The notes beneath the pieces are model-generated. The model was given only the letters and a program-made list of their open reading frames with translations, ran no database searches and was not told where the DNA came from. Below are positions 44,005 through 53,166 of a stretch of 64,000 nt of DNA, piece after piece. The position numbers and the translations under genes are program-made. The stretch lies in assembly GCA_005893305.1 (NCBI GenBank), contig VBOZ01000009.1, positions 100,837-164,836 of the forward strand. The letters run 5' to 3'. Each line of letters opens with the position of its first letter. Position 1 is the first letter of the stretch. The stretch comes from Candidatus Eisenbacteria bacterium (GTDB lineage Bacteria > Eisenbacteria > RBG-16-71-46 > SZUA-252).

Positions 44005-44727
44005 TCACTCCTCTGTATTTCGATCTCGAGCGATCAGCGTAAGTCGTTTAGTCCGCCCCGGATGCCGCTCCCCGACGTCCGAGCGTCTCCGCACGCCCGT
44101 CTTCTCCAATAAGTGGTGAACGTGCCCCTTCACGGTTCCAGGCTCGATGCCCAGCCGGGTAGCGATCTCCTTGTTCGTGAGCCTCTGCTCGAGCAGCCCG
44201 ACGATCTCCGATTCGCGGACAGTGAGATGGGCCTGCTCTGGAGCGTTGGAACACCCACTTGCCGTGGTTCTCAGTCGCGCAACCAGTGCGGCTGTGATTC
44301 GTGGTGGAAGCCGCAGCTCTCCCCGCGTGGCTTCCCCCACAGCACTGACGAGATCGTCGCCCGAGGCACCGGGCAGAACGAATCCAGAAACCCCGGCTTC
44401 GAGCAGAGCGAGGAGCGCCACCTCGTTGTCTTCCGGCGCAAGCACAATGATTCGTGAGCGCGGTGTGGATGCGGTCAACTGTCGGACCACCTGGGCAGCG
44501 GACCCCGCAGGGAGGTCTACGAGCGCGATGTCGGGACGAAGGTGCGCGAGGCGCTCGAGGGATTCCTGATCGCCGACGCCGAGATCCACGACAATCAGCT
44601 GGCGGTGCCGGCTGAGACTCTGTACCAGGCTCTCGCGGTAGAAACGAACGTGTCCGACGACCGCCACAGTGAAGGATCCGTTGGAATTTGGGGGACGCCC
44701 TGAGCCCGAGTGTCTTGCGCTAGCCAT
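44005..44727 (-). CDS. LuxR/NarL-type response regulator
   Basis: 240 aa from the ATG at 44727 (GAGGAGG seven bases upstream); an ATG 36 bases earlier lacks a site. Residues ~20-135 form a receiver-like domain (VAVVGHVRFYRESLVQSLSR, RPDIALVDLPAG with the probable phospho-Asp, SRIIVLAPEDNEVALLALLEAGVSGFVLPGAS). The acidic pair near the first strand is missing (VVGHVRFYR instead of the usual DD), so it may not be phosphorylated normally. Residues ~163-225 are a GerE/LuxR helix-turn-helix (LTVRESEIVGLLEQRLTNKE IATRLGIEPGTVKGHVHHLL). No kinase is adjacent. The copy-2 leader element lies ~126 bases upstream. It could regulate the exoprotein operon; that is inference. Confidence 0.88.
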   Translation of the reverse strand: MASARHSGSGRPPNSNGSFTVAVVGHVRFYRESLVQSLSRHRQLIVVDLGVGDQESLERLAHLRPDIALVDLPAGSAAQVVRQLTASTPRSRIIVLAPEDNEVALLALLEAGVSGFVLPGASGDDLVSAVGEATRGELRLPPRITAALVARLRTTASGCSNAPEQAHLTVRESEIVGLLEQRLTNKEIATRLGIEPGTVKGHVHHLLEKTGVRRRSDVGERHPGRTKRLTLIARDRNTEE

Positions 44728-44853
44728 CTTGCCGTCCTCCTCGCCGCTACAGAAAGCCGTCATGGCGCTTTGTTGGGACGCACCATCGGACGCAGTTCTA
44801 CCTGGAGAGGGCGAACGAATTACGGTTGGAAAGGCAGAGTGTGGGGAATTTGG

Positions 44854-44905
44854 TGCCCCTCATGCATCCCGGCTCGGCGAAGAACTGGGCACCCCCTGAG
44901 AGGCA
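44854..44905 (-). promoter_or_regulatory. Duplicated leader element, copy 2
   Basis: In transcript sense TGCCTCTCA pairs with TGAGGGGCA (one G-U), enclosing GTGCCC/GGGATGC (bulged A) and the apical GTTC-TTCGCC-GAGC. Flanking TGGT/ACCA extends the outer stem. It matches copy 1 at most positions, with U-A/U-G and C-G/U-G exchanges in the inner stem. Upstream of the LuxR gene; the 44728-45194 gap holds this, a hairpin and a palindrome. Confidence 0.5.
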
Positions 44906-45122
44906 ACACCAGTACGCTGCTCCTCCCCTGGTCCCCTAGTCAAGGTGAAAAGTAGGACCTCAAACGTCTCCCTCGCGTCTCACAGTGCGCCTCTCATTCA
45001 GAGGACGCACTTTGGGAATCCGCCCACGGTGGAGGCACTGAGGCGGGCACCCGCGATCTTTCTGTCGCTCTCAGAGAGGCAGAGAGGAAGAGAGCGGCAT
45101 TCACACGTCCCTAGATGTGCGA

Positions 45123-45150
45123 AGCCCCGAGAGCATTCGCCCTCGGGGCT
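45123..45150. terminator. GC hairpin near tRNA-Asn
   Basis: AGCCCCGAG pairs perfectly with CTCGGGGCT across a 10-base loop, 45 bases beyond the tRNA 3' end on the minus strand. Probable tRNA terminator. Confidence 0.6.
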
Positions 45151-45161
45151 CCACTATCTCC

Positions 45162-45190
45162 AGACCCAGTTCGAACTGGGTTCGGGTCTG
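45162..45190. repeat. Palindrome CCCAGTTCGAACTGGG with flanking arms
   Basis: A 16-base perfect palindrome (45165-45180) inside AGACCC...GGGTCT arms. It follows the GC hairpin just as the dispersed repeat does at copies A, B and D, and shares the TTCGAA centre with them. Confidence 0.5.
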
Positions 45191-45194
45191 TAAG

Positions 45195-45266
45195 CTCCTG
45201 AGGTAGGATTCGAACCTACAACCCTCCGGTTAACAGCCGGATGCTCTACCATTGAGCTACTCAGGA
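45195..45266 (-). tRNA. tRNA-Asn (GTT)
   Basis: 72 bases. Acceptor TCCTGAG/CTCAGGA with G discriminator, D arm GCTC-AATGGTA-GAGC, anticodon stem TCCGG/CCGGA with loop CTGTTAA (anticodon GTT), variable loop of 5, T arm GTAGG-TTCGAAT-CCTAC. CCA is not encoded. The 200 bases upstream (45267-45468) show no gene. Confidence 0.97.
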
Positions 45267-45468
45267 ATTCTTGGTGGGGAACAGCCCGCCAGCTCAAGCT
45301 GGTCGAGCGCGCAACCCACTGCTAATCAACAAGATATCGGCTTGCCGTTGGATAACTTGAGCCAATGATTCTACCGCAATCACTCCTCGGCAACAACCAG
45401 AACGCTGCGGGCGCAAAGGCCGACGCAGCGCTCGGCCGCCGCCAAACCGCCGCCCGACGCCCACGCAC

Positions 45469-46713
45469 TCACCCCCGCCACCTCATCCTCGTTGGCTGAA
45501 CAGGATCCCGCAGCACCCACTGCTTCATCTGCCGCATGTAGCCGGCGCGCCCGATCAAAGCGTCGAACGAGAAGAGAGCGATCCCATCGACGCCCATCCG
45601 ACGCGCGCGGCGAATCTTCTCCGCGGCGTCGCGCGCGCTCTCATTATAAATAGCGATCCCCGCGTAGACGTGGCGCTCCGTGGGAATCGAGAGCGCGGCG
45701 CCGATCTGCCGCTCCACGACCGACGTGCTGGTTCCGTAGCACATGGGGATCGCGGCATCGATGATCCCTTCGCGGAGCCATGTGGGCCAATCCTGCTCGT
45801 ATCGATTCAGCGCGGCCACCTGGTCCGCGATCACCGCGGCGGTCAGCTTGATGCTCCGCCCCGAGATATCCAGATCGTGCCTCAGGTCGCGCACCAGGTC
45901 CGTGATCTGATCCTTCTTCCACTGAATCCACCGTGCTCGCAAATCCGGAATCCGGTCGGCGCCGATCACTTCCAAGAACGTAGAGTCCGGATGGTCGATC
46001 TGCATGGGATCGACACCGAACTCCCTCTCGAACGCGGTCCGCGTCGCGGCGTCATAGCCGACGGTCGGCTCGGGATAACGGACGTAGTCGAGGTGGATCC
46101 CGTCGACGTCGTATCTCGTCACGATCTCCCGCACGATCTCGCGGAGATGGCGTCTCACCTCGGGATTTCCGGGTGCGAGGTACATCCCTTCCAGCTTCTG
46201 GTCCTCGAAATCCTCCGGGAGCATCTCCACCAGCCGCTGGCCATCGGCGCGGACCGAGATCCACTCCGGATGGGCGTTCACGACATGAAGCGGTGACCGC
46301 GGTGGCGCGCCGGCCGACCAGACCAGATAGACGTTGATCCAGGCTTGAACTTCGAGCCCGGCCGCGTGCGCGCGGCGGATGATTCGCTCGAGCGGATCGA
46401 AGTCGGGAGACGTGGCGCCGAGGTCCTCGGCGCGGGGCGTCAGGTCGGACCGGAAGTAGGCATCGCCGCGCCCGCGGACCTGCACCAGCAGCGTGTTGAT
46501 GTTGAGCTGCGAGGCGACCTCGACCACCTGGTCGACGCGCCCGGGCGTGCTGATCGCGTGGCGCACGACCCAGAGGGCGCGGGTCTCCTCGCCGGCGGGA
46601 GGGGCGGCCGCAGCGAGCCTCACGGTGGCCGCCAGCCCCGCCAGGCTCAGCGTGACTAAGACCCCAATGAAAAACGCCGGCGCTCGACGCGCCGGCGTGG
46701 GCCGTTTCGTCAC
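45469..46713 (-). CDS. GH10-like (GHL10/DUF187) family exported glycoside hydrolase
   Basis: 414 aa from the GTG at 46713, which begins a basic, then hydrophobic signal segment (VTKRPTPARRAPAFFIGVLV). The longer frame overlaps rplQ and is rejected. The catalytic barrel begins ETRALWVVRHAISTPGRVDQ and contains INTLLVQVRGRGDAYFRSDL, LEVQAWINVYLVWSAGAPP, YDVDGIHLDYVRYPEP and PMCYGTSTSVVERQIGAAL, the hallmarks of the GHL10/FenI-like family of outer-envelope glycosidases. The acidic residues in DYVRYP are probable active-site members. It follows rplQ by 17 bases, possibly as a read-through partner of the ribosomal operon. Confidence 0.9.
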   Translation of the reverse strand: MTKRPTPARRAPAFFIGVLVTLSLAGLAATVRLAAAAPPAGEETRALWVVRHAISTPGRVDQVVEVASQLNINTLLVQVRGRGDAYFRSDLTPRAEDLGATSPDFDPLERIIRRAHAAGLEVQAWINVYLVWSAGAPPRSPLHVVNAHPEWISVRADGQRLVEMLPEDFEDQKLEGMYLAPGNPEVRRHLREIVREIVTRYDVDGIHLDYVRYPEPTVGYDAATRTAFEREFGVDPMQIDHPDSTFLEVIGADRIPDLRARWIQWKKDQITDLVRDLRHDLDISGRSIKLTAAVIADQVAALNRYEQDWPTWLREGIIDAAIPMCYGTSTSVVERQIGAALSIPTERHVYAGIAIYNESARDAAEKIRRARRMGVDGIALFSFDALIGRAGYMRQMKQWVLRDPVQPTRMRWRG

Positions 46714-46729
46714 GTAATCGGTCGCGGCG

Positions 46730-47365
46730 TCAGTCGCCGCTTTTCCCTCGTTGGCGCCCGCGGGTTGTCGGCTTGGGAGCCATCGGAACGCCCTTCCTCC
46801 CGAACTTCTCTCCGCGCGACGGCCTGGGCGCGCGCTCCTTCTTCGGAGCCTCCGCGGTGGCAACAGAACCCTCGCCTTTAGCACCGCCTTCACCCTTCGC
46901 GGCCGCCTCGCCCTTCCCGGCCTTCGCCACCTTGCCGCCCGCCTTGGCAGCAGCTTTGGCTACCTTCGCGGCCTCCTCGGCCTCCTTGCGGAGCCGCTCT
47001 TTCAGCTCGGGCGACTTGACCAGCTCGAGAAGCGCGGTCTCCCCGGCGTCGCCGAGGCGCCGCCCAACCTTGATAATCCGCGTGTAGCCACCGTTCCGGT
47101 CGGCGTACCAGGGCGCCACCGTGCCGAACAGCTTCCGAACGACGTCATCGCCGTGCACGAACCGCGCGACGTGGCGCCGCGCGGCGACATCCCCCCGCTT
47201 CGCGAAGGTGATCATCCGCTCCCCGAGCCGGCGCGCCTCCTTGGCCTTGGCGACGGTCGTCTCGATCCGCTCGTGCTGAAAGAGCGAAGTGATCAAATTG
47301 CGGAGCAGCGCCTTCCGATGGGAGGACGTGCGGCTCAGCTTCCGATGGTCTTTGCGATGGCGCAT
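46730..47365 (-). CDS. rplQ: 50S ribosomal protein L17
   Basis: 211 aa. The first ~118 residues are canonical L17 ([20 protein letters not shown] ... [31 protein letters not shown] ... [12 protein letters not shown]). The remaining ~90 residues are an Ala/Lys/Gly-rich tail ([24 protein letters not shown]) absent from typical L17. Last ribosomal gene of the alpha block, 54 bases after rpoA. Confidence 0.97.
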   Translation of the reverse strand: MRHRKDHRKLSRTSSHRKALLRNLITSLFQHERIETTVAKAKEARRLGERMITFAKRGDVAARRHVARFVHGDDVVRKLFGTVAPWYADRNGGYTRIIKVGRRLGDAGETALLELVKSPELKERLRKEAEEAAKVAKAAAKAGGKVAKAGKGEAAAKGEGGAKGEGSVATAEAPKKERAPRPSRGEKFGRKGVPMAPKPTTRGRQRGKSGD

Positions 47366-47419
47366 GGCTTGGGATCCGTCCTTTATTGGCGCGCCAGCGG
47401 CGCGCCCAAACGCCGCTGT

Positions 47420-48412
47420 CTAAGCGGCCTCGATCTTCTCGCCGAGCTTGTACTTGCTCACGTCCATGCCGAAGCCAAGATTCATGCTCGCGAGGATGTC
47501 GGCGATCTCCTTGAGCGACTTCCGGCCGAAGTTCCGATACTTGAGCATCTCGCCCTCGGACTTCGTTACCAGGTCGCCGATGGTCTTGATGTTCGCGGCC
47601 TTCAAGCAATTGGATGACCGCACGGAAAGCTCCAGCTCCTCGACGCTCCGCTCGAGCAGCGTCTTGATGCGCAGGAACTCCTCGTCGACCTCCTCCTCGA
47701 CCTCCTCGACGATCTCCTCCTCGAAATGCACGAAGAGGGCGAAGTGGTCCTTGAGGATCTTGGCGCCGTAGGCGAGCGCATCCGAAGGGATGATGCTCCC
47801 GTCGGTCCAGATCTCCAGCGTCAGCTTGTCGTAGTCGATCCGCTGCCCGATCCGGGTGTTCTCGACCTCGAAGTTCACCTTCGTGACCGGCGAGAACATC
47901 GAGTCGACCGGCAGCACGCCGATCGGCCGATCCTGGACCGCCTGGTTCTCCGCGGAAACGTAGCCGCGGCCGGGGCCCACCTCAACCTCGGCGCGGAACT
48001 CTCCGTCCTTGTTGAGCGTGGCGATGTGCATCTCGGGGTTCAGGACCTCGATGTCGGGGTCCGCCTTCAGGTCGCCCGCCTTGATCTCGTTCTTGCCGCG
48101 GGCGTCGAAGAGCGCCATCTTGGGCCCGTCGCTGTGAATCTTGAACCGCATCTGCTTCAAGTTGAGAAGGATCTCGGGCACGTCCTCCTTCAAGCCGGGA
48201 AGCGTCGAGAACTCATGCTGGACGCCCTCGATCTTGACGGCCGTGACGGCGGCGCCCGGCAACGACGAGAGGAGCACGCGCCGAAGCGCGTTCCCCAGCG
48301 TCACGCCAAAGCCGCGCTCGAGAGGCTCGATCGTGAATTTTCCGTAGCGATTGGTCGAGGTCTTCTCATCGGCCTCGACATTCTTCGGCATCTGCAGATT
48401 CTTCCACTTCAT
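47420..48412 (-). CDS. rpoA: DNA-directed RNA polymerase subunit alpha
   Basis: 330 aa, standard length. The N-terminal assembly domain has [23 protein letters not shown] and VSAENQ. The C-terminal domain has [20 protein letters not shown] and the helix-hairpin-helix [24 protein letters not shown] that contacts UP elements and activators. An acidic linker ([16 protein letters not shown]) joins them. A possible internal start ([10 protein letters not shown]) lies 7 codons in. Confidence 0.98.
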   Translation of the reverse strand: MKWKNLQMPKNVEADEKTSTNRYGKFTIEPLERGFGVTLGNALRRVLLSSLPGAAVTAVKIEGVQHEFSTLPGLKEDVPEILLNLKQMRFKIHSDGPKMALFDARGKNEIKAGDLKADPDIEVLNPEMHIATLNKDGEFRAEVEVGPGRGYVSAENQAVQDRPIGVLPVDSMFSPVTKVNFEVENTRIGQRIDYDKLTLEIWTDGSIIPSDALAYGAKILKDHFALFVHFEEEIVEEVEEEVDEEFLRIKTLLERSVEELELSVRSSNCLKAANIKTIGDLVTKSEGEMLKYRNFGRKSLKEIADILASMNLGFGMDVSKYKLGEKIEAA

Positions 48413-48490
48413 CTTATCTATTCCCTCCTTAAGACCCGGGGCCTTTCGGCACGCGCTCCATCTGGCTCGCGCCCTTTCGGCCGCCTCGGG

Positions 48491-49120
48491 TTACTTCGAG
48501 TAAAGCTCGACGATGAGCTGCTCGGAGACCTTGGTCGGAATGTTTCCGCGTGTCGGGTACTCGAGTAGTCGCCCCGAGAGCTTCTCGGCGTCGAGGCTGA
48601 GCCAGCTCATCATCTCGCGGCTCTTGCTGGCCTCGAGCGACGCCTGGATCGCGACGGAATCCTTGCTCCCGGGACGGACGCGAATCTCATCGCCCACCCG
48701 CACCGAGAACGAAGGAATGTCGACGATGTGTTCGTTGACCGTGAAATGGCGGTGCCGCACCAGCTGGCGCGCGGCCGATCGGGATGGGGCGAACCCAAGC
48801 CGGAAGACCAGGTTGTCCAGCCGGCGCTCGAGCGCCAGCAAGAGATTCTGGCCGGTCACGCCCTTTTGATGCTCCGCCTTCGCGAAGTAGTTCCGGAACT
48901 GCGCCTCCAGGACACCATAAATCCGGCGGGTCTTCTGCTTCATCCGAAGCTGCACGCCGTATTGCGTCTCCTTGGGGCGCCGATCCTTGCCGTGCTCTCC
49001 GGGCGCGTACCCGCGCCTCTCGAACGCGCATTTCTCGGTGAAGCAGCGCGTACCCTTGAGGAAGAGCTTCTCTCCCTCCCGGCGGCAGAGCCGGCATTTT
49101 GCTTCGCGATAAGTCGCCAT
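48491..49120 (-). CDS. rpsD: 30S ribosomal protein S4
   Basis: 209 aa. The N-terminus keeps the zinc-binding Cys set ([18 protein letters not shown] ... C), the C+ form of S4. The S4 RNA-binding domain follows as [40 protein letters not shown]. It binds 16S rRNA early in assembly. It starts 24 bases after rpsK ends. Confidence 0.98.
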   Translation of the reverse strand: MATYREAKCRLCRREGEKLFLKGTRCFTEKCAFERRGYAPGEHGKDRRPKETQYGVQLRMKQKTRRIYGVLEAQFRNYFAKAEHQKGVTGQNLLLALERRLDNLVFRLGFAPSRSAARQLVRHRHFTVNEHIVDIPSFSVRVGDEIRVRPGSKDSVAIQASLEASKSREMMSWLSLDAEKLSGRLLEYPTRGNIPTKVSEQLIVELYSK

Positions 49121-49144
49121 ATCGTTGCTTTAAACCTCCTTCAG

Positions 49145-49573
49145 CTAGACGCGCCGCCGCTTCGGCGGCCGGCAACCATTGTGCGGAATCGGGGTGACGT
49201 CCTTGATGGCCGAGATCTCCAACCCGGCCGCCTGGAGCGATCGGATCGCGGCTTCGCGACCCGCTCCCGGACCCTTCACCCACACCTCTACCTTCTTGAG
49301 TCCGAGCGAGAGCGCCTCCTTCGTCGCCGCCTCGGCCGCGATCTGAGCGGCGAAGGGCGTGCTCTTGCGCGAGCCCTTGAACCCAACCTTGCCGGCGCTG
49401 GCCCAGGACACCGTGTGCCCGTCCATGTCGGCGATGGTCACGATCGTGTTGTTGAACGTCGATTGGACGTGGGCGATTCCGTTAATCCCCACCTTCCGCT
49501 CGCGCTTCTTCTTCGGCTTCGGCGTTGCCGTCGGTACCGCCGGTGCCCCTTGCTGTTGCTGTTGCTCGGCCAC
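49145..49573 (-). CDS. rpsK: 30S ribosomal protein S11
   Basis: 142 aa. A Gln-rich start ([20 protein letters not shown]) precedes the S11 core [49 protein letters not shown] and the C-terminal [12 protein letters not shown]. Located at the mRNA exit platform of the 30S subunit. N-terminal region somewhat longer than usual. Confidence 0.98.
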   Translation of the reverse strand: MAEQQQQQGAPAVPTATPKPKKKRERKVGINGIAHVQSTFNNTIVTIADMDGHTVSWASAGKVGFKGSRKSTPFAAQIAAEAATKEALSLGLKKVEVWVKGPGAGREAAIRSLQAAGLEISAIKDVTPIPHNGCRPPKRRRV

Positions 49574-49608
49574 TAATTACTCTCCTTTGCGATCGCTCGC
49601 GTTTCCGA

Positions 49609-50019
49609 TCAACCCGCCGGCTTCGGCGCCGGCCTCTTCGCCGCGACCGCTACCTTGCGGACCGCGCCTGCCGTCTTCTTGGGTCCCTTGCGCGTCCGCG
49701 CGTTGGTGCGTGTGCGCTGCCCTCGAGCCGGGAGGTTCTTCCGATGGCGCAGCCCGCGATAGGCGCCGATGTCCATCAAACGCTTGATCGACATCGCCAC
49801 CTCGCTGCGGCGCGCTCCCTCCACCTTGAACTGGCTCTCGATCACCTGGCGGAGCTTGGTGACCTCCTCCTCGGCGAGCGCCTTCACCCGCGTATTCGCG
49901 TTCACCCCCGTGAGGTGGATGATCTTCCGCGCGGACGAGGGGCCGATGCCGAAGATGTAGGTCAGCCCAATCACGATTCGTTTGTCGTTCGGCAAATCGA
50001 CACCGGCGATACGAGCCAA
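49609..50019 (-). CDS. rpsM: 30S ribosomal protein S13
   Basis: 136 aa. [25 protein letters not shown], the SxARKI segment, and the C-terminal [31 protein letters not shown] are typical. The tail (about 15 residues, Ala/Lys-rich) is slightly extended. It forms part of the 30S head and the intersubunit bridge. 16 bases after rpmJ. Confidence 0.98.
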   Translation of the reverse strand: MARIAGVDLPNDKRIVIGLTYIFGIGPSSARKIIHLTGVNANTRVKALAEEEVTKLRQVIESQFKVEGARRSEVAMSIKRLMDIGAYRGLRHRKNLPARGQRTRTNARTRKGPKKTAGAVRKVAVAAKRPAPKPAG

Positions 50020-50035
50020 AACGTTCCTCCTGTCC

Positions 50036-50149
50036 CTAGCCCTGGCGCTGCTTGTGGCGCGGATTCTTACAGATGATCCGAACCACGCCCTTGCGCCGGA
50101 CGACCTTGCAGTTGTCGCAGATCCGCGTAACCGAAGCTTTGACCTTCAT
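50036..50149 (-). CDS. rpmJ: 50S ribosomal protein L36
   Basis: 37 aa: [20 protein letters not shown], then [17 protein letters not shown]. The zinc ligands CxxC...C...H are intact, so this is the Zn-binding (C+) form. It lies between infA and rpsM, its usual place. Confidence 0.97.
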   Translation of the reverse strand: MKVKASVTRICDNCKVVRRKGVVRIICKNPRHKQRQG

Positions 50150-50162
50150 GGCTCTTCCGTTC

Positions 50163-50381
50163 CTATTTGTAGCGGTAGATGATGCGCCCGCGGGTGAGAT
50201 CGTAGGGCGACAGCTCCACCGTGACCTTGTCCCCGGGCAGGATCTTGATGAAATTCATCCGCATCTTGCCCGAGATGTGGGCGAGGACCCTGTGTCCATT
50301 CTCCAGCTCGACGCGGAACATCGCGTTGGGCAGGGGCTCGATGACCGTCCCCTCGACCTGGACGCCCTCTTCTTTCGCCAT
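50163..50381 (-). CDS. infA: Translation initiation factor IF-1
   Basis: 72 aa, the standard length. [20 protein letters not shown], then [20 protein letters not shown] and a C-terminal [20 protein letters not shown] form the S1-like OB fold. It occupies the A site of the 30S subunit during initiation. 13 bases separate it from rpmJ and 6 from map. Confidence 0.98.
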   Translation of the reverse strand: MAKEEGVQVEGTVIEPLPNAMFRVELENGHRVLAHISGKMRMNFIKILPGDKVTVELSPYDLTRGRIIYRYK

Positions 50382-50387
50382 TCTTAC

Positions 50388-51146
50388 CTAATCCGCCTCA
50401 ACCAGTGACAGCACCTCCGGCCCGTTCGGGCCGATCGCGACGGTATGCTCGAAGTGGGCTGAGATCTTCCGGTCCACCGTGACCACCGTCCATTGGTCGG
50501 CGAGCGTCACGACATCCGCTCCGCCGGCATTCACCATCGGTTCGATCGCGAGCGCCATCCCCTCCTCGAGCCGGGCGCCTTCCCCCGGCCGTCCGTAGTT
50601 GGGGACCTGCGGGTCCTCGTGAAGCTCCCGGCCGATGCCGTGCCCCACGAGCGCCCGCACAACCGTGAAACCGCTCGCTTTCGCCTCCCGCTCGATCGCG
50701 GCCGAGATGTCGGAGATTCGCCCGCCTTCGCGCGCCTGGGCGATCCCTTTTGCGAGCGCCCGCTCGGTCGTCTCGAGCAGCCGCACCGCCTCGGCCGATA
50801 CCTTCCCCACCGGGAAGGTCCGCGCGGCATCTCCGTACCAGCCCTCGCGGCGCACGCCGATGTCGAGCGAGATCACATCCCCCTCGCGGAGGACCCGCTT
50901 CGCGCTCGGGATCCCGTGCACCACTTCCTCGTTCACCGAGGCGCAGATGCTGGCGGGATACCCGCGGTAGCCTTTGAACGCCGGCTCTCCGCCCATGTCG
51001 CGGATGAACTTCTCGGCGATCTGATCCAGCTTCAGCGTCGTCACCCCGGGCCGGATTTCCCCTTCCAGCATCCGGAGACACTTTCCGACGATCTGCGCGC
51101 TCTCGCGGATCCCGGCGACTTCATTCAGGGTGTTGATCCGTATCAT
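50388..51146 (-). CDS. map: Type I methionine aminopeptidase
   Basis: 252 aa. The metal ligands are recognisable: VISLDIGVRREGWYGDAART (two Asp), VGHGIGRELHEDPQVPNYG (His), GMALAIEPMVN (Glu) and HFEHTVAI region (second Glu upstream). It removes the initiator Met from nascent chains. No N-terminal SH3/zinc-finger extension. Located between adk and infA as in many bacteria. Confidence 0.97.
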   Translation of the reverse strand: MIRINTLNEVAGIRESAQIVGKCLRMLEGEIRPGVTTLKLDQIAEKFIRDMGGEPAFKGYRGYPASICASVNEEVVHGIPSAKRVLREGDVISLDIGVRREGWYGDAARTFPVGKVSAEAVRLLETTERALAKGIAQAREGGRISDISAAIEREAKASGFTVVRALVGHGIGRELHEDPQVPNYGRPGEGARLEEGMALAIEPMVNAGGADVVTLADQWTVVTVDRKISAHFEHTVAIGPNGPEVLSLVEAD

Positions 51147-51168
51147 CGTTTGGATGCGGTCCCGCCTC

Positions 51169-51816
51169 TCAGGCAGCGACCTTTCCTACAGCCTTCTCGA
51201 TCAAGGCAAAGACTTTGTCCGGCGTCCCCGACGCGTCGATGTTCTGAAGCACCCCGTTTCGCCGGTAGTACTCGACGAGGGGTCTCGTCTCGTTCTCGTA
51301 CACCTCGAGCCGCGTGCGCACCGTCGCCGGCTGATCGTCCGCACGCTGCTTCAATGCGTTCCCGCACCGGTCGCAGACGCCGGGGACCTTGGGCGGCGCC
51401 GACTTCAAGTTATAGATGGCGCCGCATTCGCCGCAGAGCCACCGGTCTTTGAGTCTCTCCACCACCGTCTCCGCCGGGATGACCAGGTTCAGCACCCGAT
51501 CGACCTTCTGATCCCCGAGGAGCCGGGACAGCCCGTCGGCCTGCGCGGTCGTGCGCGGAAAGCCGTCCAGGATGAAGCCCTTCCTCGCGTCGCCCATCCG
51601 GAGACGCGTCTCGATTAAGCCGAGCACCGTATCGTCCGCGACCAGGCGGCCCGCCTTGACGTCGGCTTGCGCCGCCATCCCCAAGCTCGTCTCCTGCGCG
51701 ATCGCCTCGCGGAGGATGTCCCCCGTCGAGATGAGGGGCGTCCCCAGCTTTTCCGAGAGGCGCTTCCCGTGCGTTCCCTTGCCGCTGCCGGGCGGACCGA
51801 GGAGCACGATCCGCAT
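51169..51816 (-). CDS. adk: Adenylate kinase, zinc-lid form
   Basis: 215 aa. P-loop GPPGSGKGTHGKRL at 7-20. DGFPRTTAQADGL is the AMP/ATP site segment. The LID domain carries four cysteines (CGECGAIYNLKSAPP ... CDRCG), the zinc-binding version common outside Gammaproteobacteria. Balances ATP, ADP and AMP. 33 bases after secY. Confidence 0.98.
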   Translation of the reverse strand: MRIVLLGPPGSGKGTHGKRLSEKLGTPLISTGDILREAIAQETSLGMAAQADVKAGRLVADDTVLGLIETRLRMGDARKGFILDGFPRTTAQADGLSRLLGDQKVDRVLNLVIPAETVVERLKDRWLCGECGAIYNLKSAPPKVPGVCDRCGNALKQRADDQPATVRTRLEVYENETRPLVEYYRRNGVLQNIDASGTPDKVFALIEKAVGKVAA

Positions 51817-51849
51817 CAGCTACGCCCCCGCATCAACAACGCTCCCGCA

Positions 51850-53157
51850 TCAGCGCCGCCCACGCATCTTTCCGTGGGTCACGAAGCCCTCGTAGTGGCG
51901 CATGATCAAGTGCGACTCGATCTGCTGCAGGGTGTCGAGCGCGACGCCCACCACAATCAGGACGCTGGTGCCGCCGAAATAGAACGGCACGTTGAACCGC
52001 CGGATCAGGATGTCCGGGAGCACGGCGATCAACGCCAGGAAAACCGCTCCGGGGAGCGTGATCCGCGAGAGAATGCGGTCGATGTACTCGGCAGTCTTCC
52101 GGCCGGGGCGAATTCCCGGGACGAACCCGCCGTACTTCTTCATGTTGTCCGCCATATCGATCGGATTGAGCACGATCGCCGTATAGAAATAGGTGAAAAA
52201 GATGATCGTCAGCGAATAGACGACGACGTAGACCCAGGTCCCGTGCGCGAACAGGCCCGCAATGCCCTGGATCGCGGCGTTCCCGTGAAAATAGATCGCC
52301 AGCGTGCTCGGGAGCATGATCAACGACTGCGCGAAGATGATCGGGATCACGCCCGCCGTGTTCACCCGAAGCGGGATGTGCGTGCTCTGACCGCCGTACA
52401 TCTTGCGCCCCACGACCCGCTTCGCGTACTGGACCGGGATCTTTCGCTGCGCCTGCGTCATGGCCACGACCGCCGCGATGACGCCGACCATGATCGCCAC
52501 CATGAGCGCGGCCACGATCGGAGATAGCGTCCCGACGCGGAGCGCGCGGATCGAGTTGATGATGTCGGCCGGGAACCGGGCCACGATGCCGATGAAGATG
52601 ATCAGCGAGATCCCGTTCCCGATCCCCTTGTCGGTGATCTGCTCGCCGAGCCACATGATCATGATCGTGCCGGCCGTCTGGGTGATCATCGTCATGAGCT
52701 GAAACCCGAATCCCGGATGCGGGACGACCGGGACGCCGGCCGAGCCCATCGACTCCAAGAACTTCGCGAACGCCAGCGACTGCATCGCGGCCAACGCGAC
52801 CGTGCCGACACGCGTGTACTGCGTGATCTTCTTCCGGCCTTCCTCCCCCTCCTTCTGCAGCTTCTCGAAGTAGGGGATCACCGCGCCCAGGAGCTGGAAA
52901 ATGATCGAGACCGAGATGTACGGCATGATCCCGAGCGCGAACACGGTCGCCTTCTGGAAGCTCCCGCCCACGAACAGGTCGTAGAGACCAAAGAGCGAGT
53001 TCGCCTGGCTGGCGAACGCGGAGACCAGCGCCTCGCTGTTCACTCCGGGGGTGGGCACGTGCCCGCCCAGCCGGTAGACGCATAGGAGAGCGACCGTGAA
53101 GAGGACCCGGCGCTTCAGCTCCGGGATCCGGAATATGTTTTGTAGTTTCTCGAACAT
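51850..53157 (-). CDS. secY: Preprotein translocase subunit SecY
   Basis: 435 aa with ten membrane spans. RVLFTVALLCVYRLGGHVPTPGVN opens span 1, and GNGISLIIFIGIVA, MQAQRKIPVQYAKRVVGRKMYGGQSTHIPLRVNTAGVIPIIFA and YADNMKKYGGFVPGIRPGRKTAEYID (as MADNMKKYGGFVPGIRPGRK) are the conserved cytoplasmic loops contacting SecA and the ribosome. Channel for exporting the many secreted proteins in the window. Confidence 0.98.
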   Translation of the reverse strand: MFEKLQNIFRIPELKRRVLFTVALLCVYRLGGHVPTPGVNSEALVSAFASQANSLFGLYDLFVGGSFQKATVFALGIMPYISVSIIFQLLGAVIPYFEKLQKEGEEGRKKITQYTRVGTVALAAMQSLAFAKFLESMGSAGVPVVPHPGFGFQLMTMITQTAGTIMIMWLGEQITDKGIGNGISLIIFIGIVARFPADIINSIRALRVGTLSPIVAALMVAIMVGVIAAVVAMTQAQRKIPVQYAKRVVGRKMYGGQSTHIPLRVNTAGVIPIIFAQSLIMLPSTLAIYFHGNAAIQGIAGLFAHGTWVYVVVYSLTIIFFTYFYTAIVLNPIDMADNMKKYGGFVPGIRPGRKTAEYIDRILSRITLPGAVFLALIAVLPDILIRRFNVPFYFGGTSVLIVVGVALDTLQQIESHLIMRHYEGFVTHGKMRGRR

Positions 53158-53166
53158 GTCCCTCGC

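Noticed and set aside
43665..44905. Duplicated leader element as a cyclic di-GMP-I (GEMM) riboswitch
   Set aside because: AGCCGGGATGC resembles the GEMM 3' strand, but the conserved GGACGCAAAGCC and GAAA-loop segments are absent in both orientations.
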